A stretch of 64,000 nt of DNA from an uncultured Pseudodesulfovibrio sp. (GTDB lineage: Bacteria; Desulfobacterota; Desulfovibrionia; Desulfovibrionales; Desulfovibrionaceae), in the NCBI RefSeq assembly GCF_963662885.1, contig NZ_OY760064.1, forward strand, positions 62,001-126,000. Direction: 5' to 3'. The notes under the pieces are model-generated. The model made no database searches and was not told where the DNA came from. It saw only the letters and a list, made by a program, of their open reading frames with translations. Shown in pieces: positions 26,746 through 34,985 of the stretch. The first letter of the stretch is position 1, and each line of letters opens with the position of its first letter. The position numbers were made by a program, and so were the translations under genes.

Positions 26746-27296
26746 TTGAGATAAAATGAATAAATTAGATATATTAGAATGTGGATAACACCGACAAACA
26801 ACCGTTTGTTTCAATGTTTGCGGGGCATGGTCTGTTTGACTGTTTTTGGCTGTTTTATGGGTATGTTTAAAGTTATAAACAGGTAGTTGTTTAAAAATAT
26901 ATTTTTGGTTTGCAGTTTTCCCCATCTTGATACGACATGTATATTCAAATAATATACTGAATTAATTGAGTAATAATATTATTATAATAATAATTACTAA
27001 AAGCGATGTATTTCATCTTTTTTGTGACCTGTTATGCGGTTGTGCGGATTTCACAAAACGTAAACATGTCTGATGCTCCCATTGCGGGAGTAGGGACTGG
27101 GGATACGCCAAAGTCCGAGCGTGGCGTTGATACCAGGCGGCAATGCCCTCCAGGGCCAAGGGCCCGGGTGGCTGTATACAAGGCATGGTTGGGGCTGGAT
27201 CTGGAAATGAAGGCGTGGGGTCTTCTGGAGTCTTGTTGGAGCGACGCTGCGGATGGAAACGTGGGATGGTTTTGGACGGGATGCGGTCGGTGACAA
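26746..27296. other. Long intergenic region, AT-rich half upstream of the giant adhesin
   Basis: 26746-27010 is strikingly AT-rich (runs of TAATAATATTATTATAAT type) against a GC-rich backbone, and then the composition returns to normal. I see no convincing gene; the short frames in 27006-27293 lack ribosome sites and family character. Probably regulatory. Confidence 0.5.
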
Positions 27297-27328
27297 CTCC
27301 CGGCCCGGTTCGGAGACCGGGCCGGGAG
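27297..27328 (-). terminator. Terminator of the second adhesin gene
   Basis: A perfect 13-bp stem CTCCCGGCCCGGT/ACCGGGCCGGGAG, eight bases past the stop; no long T run. Confidence 0.75.
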
Positions 27329-27335
27329 GGTTTGA

Positions 27336-29735
27336 TTAGGTCGTGTGTTCTCCGCCGGTGCTGATGATGTGTTGGATCAGATGATTAATCTCATCGCCGG
27401 TGGAGGAGATGTCTATCGATTGGGCGACATCCGCATGGGAAGCGGGCATGACTCCCTGGAGGGTGATGGTGATGCTGTCTCCGGCGTGGTTCGCGTCGGC
27501 GATGGTCAGAATCAAGTCACCGCTCGTGCTGCTGGAGGTGATCTCGGCCACATGCCCGGTCAGGTTGCTGACATCGAAGTGGTCGTTATCTGCAATCTGG
27601 AAGTCCGTCACGGTCATTGACGCTCCGCCTTCCCCAGGGGTCAGATAGGTCGGGTCGATGACGATGGTATCCTCGCCCGAACCGAGTGACACCGTGTCGG
27701 GTCCAGAGCTGATAAACACGGTGTCGTCGCCCGCTCCAGCATTTATTGTGTCTGTCCCTGCGCCACCCCAGATGAGGTCGTTGCCGTCTCCGGCCCCTCC
27801 CTGGATATTGTCGTTTCCGGCGCCGCCGAACAAATAGTCATTGCCATAACCGCCGTCGATGTTGTCGTTTCCGCCGCCACCGCTGATGTAGTCATGGCCA
27901 GAGCCACCGAACAGATTGTCACCGTTCGCGCCTCCATAGACGAAGTCGTTGCCTCCTTCGGCGAGGATGGCGTTGCCGTTATCACTGCCATAGATGACGT
28001 TGTTTAAATTGTTTCCCAGGTGGAATCCAGACCCAATGGTGGTTTCACTGGCATCAATGTGTACGGGAATATACATGGTAGCTGTTTCGGCTGCGCCGGT
28101 GGTGCTGTCGATCACTTGGTAGGTGAATGTCTCCACCGTAGGATGATCGATGGCGGAGGTGTCGATGGTGGCACTGTCATAAGGCGTGTATGTCCACTCA
28201 CCATTGGCGGCGATCGTCAGTGAGCCCCAGGCGCCCGCAATCGCATTCTCTGCGACGGCTCCGGAGACCTCGCCCCCATAGCTGTCGAGCAGGTTGCCGG
28301 TCGCAACAGTGGTTGCACCGGTGTCGGTCGCAATCGAGGCATTGTTGCCTGCCACTGCGTTCGCTTCAAAGCTGTGGGCGTCGATCTGGCTGGCAACGAC
28401 CTCGATTGTTGTCGTGGCCACATTGCTCGCCGCGCCGGTGGGGGAGGCAGCGTCATCCCAGACCTGGACTTCGATGGTTCTGGCGACCGTATTCGGGTCG
28501 TCTGAGGTGTTGTTGAAGGTAATCAATTCCAGCGCGTTTTCATAATTGGCGATTGAGACGTCACCGGTAAGTGTGATCACCGTGCCTGTACTGTCGACGG
28601 TGGCCGTGATGCCCAGGGCCGCCAATGCGGCCGAGTCGACATTCAGGGAGTCTCCGTCCTGGGCATTGGTCAGGGTGATCACCGCCTGGGACATGTTCGC
28701 CGAGTCGGAGTCTGAGATGTTTGCTTCGCCGACGATGTGGACGGCGCCAAGTCCCTCGTAGAACGTGTTGTCGAACCCGGTGCCCGCGTTCGCGTTCTCT
28801 CGAATTACCGTGTCGTTGAAATCGTCGTCGTCATCAGCTTCCAGCAGCTGGTCGTCCACGAGGACTTCTCGTCCGTCCGCAGTGGTCACGAACCTGAAGG
28901 TTTCCTCGTCGTAACCATTGAGAGTCGCGCTGTCGAAGCGAACTTCATAGGTGTTGGAGTCGCCTTCAAAGGAAATGGACCATTGCCCGGTGACAGGGTC
29001 CTGGCTCAGTGTCGGGGTTCCGCTGGCCGTGGTTGCGCCGACGACCAGGAAGTAGTGCAGCTCCTGCCCGTCTTCAACCGTGGTCAGGACCTGGCCGGGC
29101 GTAGTGGCGTTGGAGTCGAGGAGGATGATCTCCGGATTGATGGGCTGTCCGTTAGCGTCAAGCTCGTAGACGCCGATCATGTTGTTGTTTCTGGCGTCTT
29201 CACTGACGAAGGTGACCGTGTTCATGGACAGGTCCAGGGTCGGCGCTTCGTTGACCGCGCCGGGCGTGTCTTCAAGCAGCAGGCCGGTTACGGGGTCGGA
29301 TGTGGGGAAGGCGTGCGGGTCATAGGCGTCACCCTGGCCTCCCAGGGCGTTGATGCCGTCATAAAGTGCGCCGTGGTCGTCGCTGTACTGGCCTGCGCCG
29401 GATCCTCCGGCGGTGTTGCCTGCCGCGGTTTCCAGGTCGCCGTTTTGATCGGCCCCGGAAAAGGCGAACATATAGGTGTCACCGGCGACCATCTCGCCAT
29501 TGGGCATCTCGAAGAGCGGCAGGTGGCCCGCGTCAGCAAGGGCCTGGTAGTTCTCCAAGATGATGGTTCCGCCCCCCTCGACGGCAATCTCGAGGTTGCC
29601 GTTTTCTCCGGAAAACACGGCGTTCGAAGGGTCGAAGTTGAATTTGACCGGGGTGTCGCCGTCAAGCTCGTACACTTCGGTATTTCCATTGCCGGGCAGT
29701 GAAATCTGCAACTCTTGTATTGTTTTGTCGGCCAT
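27336..29735 (-). CDS. Second, shorter Lap/RTX-type adhesin
   Basis: A 799-aa relative of the giant adhesin without the long repeat stalk. The retention module (residues 1-105: QELQISLPGNGNTEVYEL, GGGTIILENYQALAD) is nearly the same, and residues 103-106 read TAAG, the classical LapG target. Then follow a DUF4114-like domain (about 172-315: MIGVYELDANGQPINPEIIL, ending DDDDDFNDTVIREN), one Ig-like repeat (about 330-430), a VCBS-like unit, RTX repeats (about 570-690) and an export C-terminus (DEINHLIQHIISTGG) matching the giant adhesin. AGGAG precedes the ATG. It has its own promoter and terminator, so it can be expressed independently. Confidence 0.94.
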   Translation of the reverse strand: MADKTIQELQISLPGNGNTEVYELDGDTPVKFNFDPSNAVFSGENGNLEIAVEGGGTIILENYQALADAGHLPLFEMPNGEMVAGDTYMFAFSGADQNGDLETAAGNTAGGSGAGQYSDDHGALYDGINALGGQGDAYDPHAFPTSDPVTGLLLEDTPGAVNEAPTLDLSMNTVTFVSEDARNNNMIGVYELDANGQPINPEIILLDSNATTPGQVLTTVEDGQELHYFLVVGATTASGTPTLSQDPVTGQWSISFEGDSNTYEVRFDSATLNGYDEETFRFVTTADGREVLVDDQLLEADDDDDFNDTVIRENANAGTGFDNTFYEGLGAVHIVGEANISDSDSANMSQAVITLTNAQDGDSLNVDSAALAALGITATVDSTGTVITLTGDVSIANYENALELITFNNTSDDPNTVARTIEVQVWDDAASPTGAASNVATTTIEVVASQIDAHSFEANAVAGNNASIATDTGATTVATGNLLDSYGGEVSGAVAENAIAGAWGSLTIAANGEWTYTPYDSATIDTSAIDHPTVETFTYQVIDSTTGAAETATMYIPVHIDASETTIGSGFHLGNNLNNVIYGSDNGNAILAEGGNDFVYGGANGDNLFGGSGHDYISGGGGNDNIDGGYGNDYLFGGAGNDNIQGGAGDGNDLIWGGAGTDTINAGAGDDTVFISSGPDTVSLGSGEDTIVIDPTYLTPGEGGASMTVTDFQIADNDHFDVSNLTGHVAEITSSSTSGDLILTIADANHAGDSITITLQGVMPASHADVAQSIDISSTGDEINHLIQHIISTGGEHTT
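27680..28035 (-). repeat. RTX repeat block of the second adhesin
   Basis: Successive GGxGxDxxx units (EGGNDFVYGG, GGSGHDYISG, GGGGNDNIDG, GGYGNDYLFG, GGAGNDNIQG) form a calcium-binding beta-roll ahead of the export signal. Confidence 0.9.
29418..29429 (-). other. Predicted LapG-type cleavage site TAAG in the second adhesin
   Basis: Codons for Thr-Ala-Ala-Gly at residues 103-106, identical to the LapA site of Pseudomonas and at the same distance from the N-terminus. Confidence 0.75.
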
Positions 29736-29794
29736 GGTGATCTCCTGGGGGCTATACGTGAGTACTAAATTTTTTAGTGAGCAATCTGTCCTAT

Positions 29795-29823
29795 TTTATA
29801 GCCATTGACTGTTTTTTAGTCAA
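29795..29823 (-). promoter_or_regulatory. Promoter of the second adhesin gene
   Basis: Minus strand TTGACT, 17-base spacer, TATAAA: a strong sigma-70-type promoter about 60 bases before the ATG. TTGACT and AGTCAA in the spacer form an inverted repeat that could bind a regulator. The first 13 bases also occur before the giant adhesin gene. Confidence 0.7.
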
Positions 29824-30211
29824 AATTAAATAATTCAGTAAGCCAGTAGGTTAAGGTGTGGAGAAACAGCTGGCAGTGGTGGTAATGACAGGGGTTTTCG
29901 ACAGGATTTATAATCATATTTATCGACGATTTTTCATGCTGAAATATAGTTTTAAACATATGCATGTTGAAAAAAAATTAATAGACGATGCTTTTTCCCC
30001 ACATGTGGATGGGGTGTCAATGCTTGTAACATTCACTTATTAATGGGAAAAATCTTGACCGGTTGATCGGTCCTGTTTTTTCGCATTATTTTGGGGGCTG
30101 GAAAAACCGCCAGCTGATTCGCGGAAAGCGACAGGTAAGGCGAAAGGCATCGTCGGTGAGAGGCTTTCGTGTGTTATTTTGGGCTGTTCCCCGGTGGTCC
30201 GGATGCTCCGT
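29824..30211. other. AT-rich intergenic region, no gene seen
   Basis: About 390 bases, AT-rich up to roughly 30060. No supported coding frame; presumably upstream regulatory DNA of the second adhesin. Confidence 0.5.
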
Positions 30212-32317
30212 CTACTTGCGGGTCATGGTCCACACGCCGTCCCAGGGGGCGGGCGGGGCTGCGGCAAGTTCGGCACAACGGTTCGCGTAACGTGCCGCGG
30301 TCGGGTCCCGGAGAGCTATGGAATCGAAAAGATCGGCTGCCAAGCGGAAGTCTCCTTTGCGGAACTGGACCAGAGCCTCCGAGAACACAGACAAGTCCTG
30401 GCTCCGCTTTTCATGCTCTTCCACAGACATGGGCTCATACACCGTGACGGCCTCCTGTTTGCCCACCACGCGGAGGTGTGAGAGTTCCCGAACCGGTATC
30501 TCCCCACCGAGTCGACCCAGGGTGGCACGGGAAAGCATGGTATACGTGCCGAACTGCTTGTTGGCTGACTCCAGCCGGGCAGCCAGGTTAACGGCATCGC
30601 CGAGCATGGTATAATCGAACCGTTCTCTGGAGCCCAGGTTGCCGACCACGGCCTGACCTGTGTTCAATCCTATGCGCATGTAGACATCCGCATGAGTGCG
30701 CTCTTTGAACGTCGGGCGCATCTCGGCCAGTCTGGCCTGACAGGCCAGAGCAGCCCTGACCGCGAGCAGGGCATGGTCCGGCTGGTCCACGGGCGCGTTC
30801 CAGAACGCGATGATGGCGTCACCTTCGTACTTGTCCACGGTCCCTTCATAATAATGTATTATGTCCGTCATGGCGGAAAGGTAGTCGTTGAGAAATGCGG
30901 TCAGGTCTTCCGGGCTCAATCCTTCCGAAATGGAGGTGAATCCCTGGAGGTCAGAGAAAAAGATCGTCAATTCCCGTCGTTCGCCGCCCAACGACAGGCG
31001 TTCCGGGTGTTGCAGGAGTTGGTCGATGACCTTGGGACTGAGGTATTGTTTGAAGGCTGATTTGATGAATTGCCTGCGACGTCCTTCGGTGGCGTATTTC
31101 AGCGTCCCGGCCAGAAAGAGGGCGGCCAGACACCCGGCCAACTCTACAGCCATGCCGGAGCGGACGCCCTGAACATACAGTATCGACCCCAGCGCCAACG
31201 GCGCGGCCATGATCGCGACCGGAACACCCAGCGTGGTCCATAGACTGGACAGGAACGTCACGCCGAGTGCGCCGAGAACGGCCAGGATCAGGGTAGTGGC
31301 TGCATCCGACCACGGCGGTGCCGGTCGCAGGAAGTCGCCGGAGAGCAGATTGTCCAAGGCCGTGGCGTTGACCAGTACTCCGGGGGAGACGCCACCCATG
31401 GGCGTTGAGCGCAGGTCGAGCAGCCCTGTGGCCGAAAAACCGAAAAGCACATGGCGATCCTTGAAATCGGCAAGGTCGACCAGAGGCTTTTCTCCCTCGG
31501 CCAGGCGCATTCCACTCTCCATGATCGCGGCCGCGCTGTATGTCGTGAATGCTTCGGGACCCCGGTAGTTGAGTATGGCATCGCCATCGGGGGTGAGCGG
31601 AATGGGGGTGTTCCCCACCGTCATTCCGTCCGGTGTCAGGGAAATGTGATCGGATTTTGGTGCAAGCGCCGCGGCCAGAGGCAAAGAAGGCACGTATCGG
31701 GTATGAAAACGAAGGAGCAGGTGGAAGCGGCGGTAGACGTTGTCATTGTCCGGCTGGATGGTCACGTTGCCCACGCCCATTGCGCCGTAAGCCAGGTCAG
31801 GGATGGGAAAGGCGGCGACCTTGGCGGTGGGCAGACGGCCCTCTCCGCTGACTGTAAGCGAGGGCTCTGGTACGTATGCAGGCCAGGTCTCGCTCGAGCC
31901 GTCCGATTTGGCGAAGCTGGCCGCGAGCACGACCCGTCCCATGGAATGGAGGCTGGCGGCCAGATTCCTGTCGTCCTCCACTCCGTATACAGAGGGCTCG
32001 GTGAAGACCACGTCAAAGGACAGGGAGGCCGCTCCGGCCTGCTTGCAGAAATCGACTATGGGTGCGTAGGCCTGCCTGGGCCAGGGCCAGCCGAGTCCGA
32101 AAGATTTCTTGGCCCAGTCCAGGGATTTCTGGTCGAGAATGACCAGGCGGATGCGGTCAGTGGACGCTCCGGGCCTGGCCAGTGCGCGAACACGGAGGTC
32201 GTAGGTCAGATTCTCGGCGGCATCGAGCCAGCCCAGATGTTGCGCGGCCAAAGCCAGCGCCGTCCCGATAAGACCGATCGCCAGTCCGCTCAGGATTCTT
32301 TTCAGCCTTGGGGACAC
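30212..32317 (-). CDS. CHASE2-domain class III adenylate/guanylate cyclase
   Basis: A 701-aa membrane cyclase that probably makes cAMP in response to an extracytoplasmic signal. An N-terminal helix (about residues 9-27) precedes a periplasmic CHASE2 domain (about 30-330), then three closely spaced helices (about 335-410) and a class III catalytic domain (about 455-600). Metal-binding Asp residues are in FFSDLQGFT and YEGDAIIAFW; the base-contact Lys (VDKYEGDA) and the transition-state Asn/Arg (GDAVNLAARLE) are present, so it should be active. It starts directly after the M48 protease stop and is the last gene of a three-gene operon beside the adhesins. Confidence 0.92.
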   Translation of the reverse strand: MSPRLKRILSGLAIGLIGTALALAAQHLGWLDAAENLTYDLRVRALARPGASTDRIRLVILDQKSLDWAKKSFGLGWPWPRQAYAPIVDFCKQAGAASLSFDVVFTEPSVYGVEDDRNLAASLHSMGRVVLAASFAKSDGSSETWPAYVPEPSLTVSGEGRLPTAKVAAFPIPDLAYGAMGVGNVTIQPDNDNVYRRFHLLLRFHTRYVPSLPLAAALAPKSDHISLTPDGMTVGNTPIPLTPDGDAILNYRGPEAFTTYSAAAIMESGMRLAEGEKPLVDLADFKDRHVLFGFSATGLLDLRSTPMGGVSPGVLVNATALDNLLSGDFLRPAPPWSDAATTLILAVLGALGVTFLSSLWTTLGVPVAIMAAPLALGSILYVQGVRSGMAVELAGCLAALFLAGTLKYATEGRRRQFIKSAFKQYLSPKVIDQLLQHPERLSLGGERRELTIFFSDLQGFTSISEGLSPEDLTAFLNDYLSAMTDIIHYYEGTVDKYEGDAIIAFWNAPVDQPDHALLAVRAALACQARLAEMRPTFKERTHADVYMRIGLNTGQAVVGNLGSRERFDYTMLGDAVNLAARLESANKQFGTYTMLSRATLGRLGGEIPVRELSHLRVVGKQEAVTVYEPMSVEEHEKRSQDLSVFSEALVQFRKGDFRLAADLFDSIALRDPTAARYANRCAELAAAPPAPWDGVWTMTRK

Positions 32318-32318
32318 C

Positions 32319-33218
32319 CTACAACCCCCTGGTCATGCTCACGAATCGATCGTCGCGCGGCTTGACCGCCACGGGGCGTTGGTATCTTCCTATCATGCCA
32401 AGAATATTGTTGATTCTTTCGGTTGGCGAGGGGTGGGTCCGGGCGAATCCTTTGCTCTGCGGAGTGAAGCGCCGGCGCATGACGTTGAGCATGTCCACGA
32501 TTGCGTTGGGGTTGTACCCCATGCGCTGCATGATGGTCACTGCGTCGTGGTCGGCCTCTTCCTCGAACGAGCGTGAATACCCGCTGTCGATCATGGTCGT
32601 GGTGATGTCCTGAATGGAGTCGTCAAAAGCTCGGGTCACTTCTTTGAGTTTGCCGCCGGACAGGGTGGCCGTGCCGGTCAGGGCCATGGCCGTTGCTCCC
32701 TCGGTGATGCGTGACTTCTGGATGGCCTGGAGCCCGTGTTTGCGCTGCACATGGCCGATTTCATGGGCCAGGACAGAGGCCATGGCATCCTCGGACTGGC
32801 AGCATTCAAGGAGCCCCTTGGTCACGAACACGAACCCGCCGGGTGCGGACAGGGCGTTGATCTCGTTGGTATCCAGAATCAGGAAATGATAGCCGCCAAA
32901 GGTTTCGGGTCGGTCCGAGGCCTGGGCAAGAGCCTGTCCCATGACGTTGACGTATCGCTGCCCCTTGCGGTGGTTGCAGTAAGCATACTTCGACAGGATC
33001 ACGGCCGCTACGGAACGGCCTATGTAGTGCTCCTGTTCGGGGGTAATGTCTTCAAACCCGGATAGGAGCTTCTTCCCGCTCTTGAGCATGGAGGTGACTT
33101 CATCGGGCAGAACGTCTGCCAATTCGTCGAACAGTCCGGCAAAGGCTCTGGATGTCGGAGGCGCGAGCAGGAGCGGGACGGCCATGGCCAGGGCTTTCAA
33201 AAAGCTCCTTCGTTTCAT
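32319..33218 (-). CDS. M48-family zinc metalloprotease
   Basis: A 299-aa periplasmic protease. The N-terminus MKRRSFLKALAMAVPLLLA resembles a Tat-type signal (RRSFLK). The zinc motif HEIGH (LAHEIGHVQRKHG) is near residues 152-156 and the third ligand is in EEEADHDAV. It resembles BepA/LoiP-type proteases that maintain outer membrane proteins. Its ATG overlaps the stop of the upstream SH3 gene (ATGA), and its stop lies one base before the cyclase start, so the three genes are translationally linked. A role in quality control of the neighbouring TolC-like channel or adhesins is only a guess. Confidence 0.9.
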   Translation of the reverse strand: MKRRSFLKALAMAVPLLLAPPTSRAFAGLFDELADVLPDEVTSMLKSGKKLLSGFEDITPEQEHYIGRSVAAVILSKYAYCNHRKGQRYVNVMGQALAQASDRPETFGGYHFLILDTNEINALSAPGGFVFVTKGLLECCQSEDAMASVLAHEIGHVQRKHGLQAIQKSRITEGATAMALTGTATLSGGKLKEVTRAFDDSIQDITTTMIDSGYSRSFEEEADHDAVTIMQRMGYNPNAIVDMLNVMRRRFTPQSKGFARTHPSPTERINNILGMIGRYQRPVAVKPRDDRFVSMTRGL

Positions 33219-33697
33219 TTCCCGCCTCCCAACTCGCCCTTTTGAATGAATTCGCTGATGTATTTTTGTGGGACGACAATCTTCTCCATCTCGTTGACCC
33301 TGGCATAGTCAAGGCGGGTCTGCTTGCGGTACTGGTCCTCCACCTGCTTGTTGAAGCCTTTCCCGGCCAGAGCCAGTTCGTCGGAGCTTGCAGCGGTCTC
33401 CACGTCCTTGTCCGTGGGTTTGAGGACGATTTCCTTTTGCGAAAGGGCGGACATGTGCATCCAGCCGGATTTCCCGTCGCCCAATGACTTGACCTTGCGC
33501 CAGTCTCCATTTTCTCCGGTCATATCGACTCGGTCGCCGTACCCCAATTCGCCGATAACCCTGCTCAAAAAGCCGGGCTTGTCGCGAAGTTGTCCGGTGC
33601 GCACCTGGACACTCATGGCCTGTGCGGCCCAGGCCAGGCCCACGGCTAACGTCAACAGGGCGGCGGCGAGTGAAAGTCTTTTCAGGATCCCATGCAT
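33215..33697 (-). CDS. Secreted SH3-domain protein
   Basis: A 160-aa periplasmic protein. The open frame runs further upstream, but ATG at 33697 is chosen because GGAGGG precedes it and a good signal peptide follows (MHGILKRLSLAAALLTLAVG, ending near AQA). The SH3-like domain covers about residues 30-90 (VRTGQLRDKPGFLSRVIGEL, GDGKSGWMHMSALS), a fold that usually binds peptidoglycan or peptides. The C-terminal 60 residues are helical and charged. First gene of the SH3-M48-cyclase operon. Confidence 0.85.
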   Translation of the reverse strand: MHGILKRLSLAAALLTLAVGLAWAAQAMSVQVRTGQLRDKPGFLSRVIGELGYGDRVDMTGENGDWRKVKSLGDGKSGWMHMSALSQKEIVLKPTDKDVETAASSDELALAGKGFNKQVEDQYRKQTRLDYARVNEMEKIVVPQKYISEFIQKGELGGGK

Positions 33698-33914
33698 GTT
33701 TTTCCCTCCAAACGGTGTCGCATGTTTCTGCGCCATGTTTCCCTCTATACCAAAACAGCGAATTTGTGAACTCGCCGGATAGAATATGGTCCCTGCAACC
33801 TGCCGGAAAAACATGATTCCTACCTGCATGAAACCGGTGCACGTAAAAGTGCCTGCTTTTGTTTTCATCCAGCCATGCTATGGTGTGGCAAACCATTGAA
33901 CAGGAGAAAGCGGC

Positions 33915-34736
33915 ATGTTGAATTTCACGGTGGATGAGGAGAAGTGTACCCGTTGCGGGGAGTGCGCCAAAGACTGCCCGACAGGCGTCATCGAAATGGA
34001 CGGCCTGCCCGTGGTTCGGCCTGGCAGCGAGGTGCGGTGTATCGAGTGCCAGCATTGTCTGGCCGTGTGCAAGCCCGGTGCGTTGAGCGTCTTCGGCAAA
34101 GACCCGGCGAACAGCCTGCCGCTCAAGGGCATGTTTCCGGATCCGGCGACGATGGAAACCCTGGTTATGGGGCGGCGTTCCGTACGACGGTACAAAAAGG
34201 AAGGGGTGGACCCGGCCCTGATCCACCACCTGCTGGAGGTCGCCTCCCATGCGCCGACAGCTGTGAACGGCCGCCCGGTGACCCTGACCGTAGTGGACGA
34301 CCCGGATACCATGGACAGGCTCCGCGCCGAGGTCACGGCTGCAGCGCTGAATCTGTTGCACACCGACGGTTTTCCTGAGGGATGGGAGCGTATAGGCGAC
34401 TACGTGCGCGGTTGCGAGGACGGCACGGACATCCTGTTCCGCAATGCGCCGCACCTGCTGCTGGCCTCGGCTCCGGAAGGCGCGCTTGCCCCCATGGCGG
34501 ATTGCCACATCGTCATGAGCTACTTCGACCTGTTGGCGAGCAGCCATGGATTGGGTACGGTCTGGAACGGCATCGCGCGCGCCCTGATCTCGACCATTCT
34601 GCCGCAGTTCAAGACCCGCCTCGGCATTCCGGACGACCATATTGTGGCCTGTGTCATGTCTTTCGGACGGCCCGCGGTCAAATACCATCGCACGGTCCAA
34701 CGCCCGGGGGGCACCATCCGCCGGGTGGATTTTTAA
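33915..34736 (+). CDS. Nitroreductase-family protein with N-terminal 2x[4Fe-4S] ferredoxin domain
   Basis: A 273-aa flavoprotein fusion. The N-terminal 60 residues hold two 4Fe-4S motifs, CTRCGECAKDCP and CIECQHCLAVCKP; the rest is an FMN nitroreductase domain starting with the usual RRSVRRYKKE segment and containing SHAPTAVNGRPV. Such fusions are common in strict anaerobes and probably transfer electrons from ferredoxin to FMN; the substrate is unknown. The ATG follows GGAG with eight bases between. It is divergent from the SH3 operon and precedes the tRNA gene. Confidence 0.9.
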   Translation: MLNFTVDEEKCTRCGECAKDCPTGVIEMDGLPVVRPGSEVRCIECQHCLAVCKPGALSVFGKDPANSLPLKGMFPDPATMETLVMGRRSVRRYKKEGVDPALIHHLLEVASHAPTAVNGRPVTLTVVDDPDTMDRLRAEVTAAALNLLHTDGFPEGWERIGDYVRGCEDGTDILFRNAPHLLLASAPEGALAPMADCHIVMSYFDLLASSHGLGTVWNGIARALISTILPQFKTRLGIPDDHIVACVMSFGRPAVKYHRTVQRPGGTIRRVDF

Positions 34737-34785
34737 CCCCGGAGAAAAAAAGTCCCGAACCGGTGAAATTAGTGCGGATTTTCTG

Positions 34786-34815
34786 TTGACAAAAACCACC
34801 CCCTTGGGACAAGTT
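34786..34815 (+). promoter_or_regulatory. Candidate promoter of tRNA-Ala
   Basis: A perfect -35 TTGACA at 34786-34791 lies 47 bases upstream of the tRNA; the -10 is poor (ACAAGT region), so only the -35 is convincing. Confidence 0.4.
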
Positions 34816-34832
34816 GGCTTTCCCAACGACGT

Positions 34833-34909
<77 letters not shown>

Positions 34910-34918
34910 AAGAAAAAT

Positions 34919-34952
34919 AAGGATTTCAAGTTAATACTTGGAATCCTTTTTT
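34919..34952 (+). terminator. tRNA terminator supplied by element 1
   Basis: AAGGATT-CAAG pairs with CTTG-AATCCTT around single mismatches, then TTTTTT. It lies ten bases past the CCA, inside the left end of element 1. Confidence 0.82.
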
Positions 34953-34985
34953 CGTTTCTGAGGGATGCTTTTAGGAATATGTCCG

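Noticed and set aside
27006..27293. A 95-codon plus-strand frame between the adhesin genes
   Set aside because: No ribosome site, mixed composition across an AT/GC boundary and no family resemblance.
17577..29735. Possible CRISPR-like or non-coding tandem repeats
   Set aside because: The repeats keep codon phase and encode VCBS-like and RTX units; there are no constant direct repeats with unique spacers.
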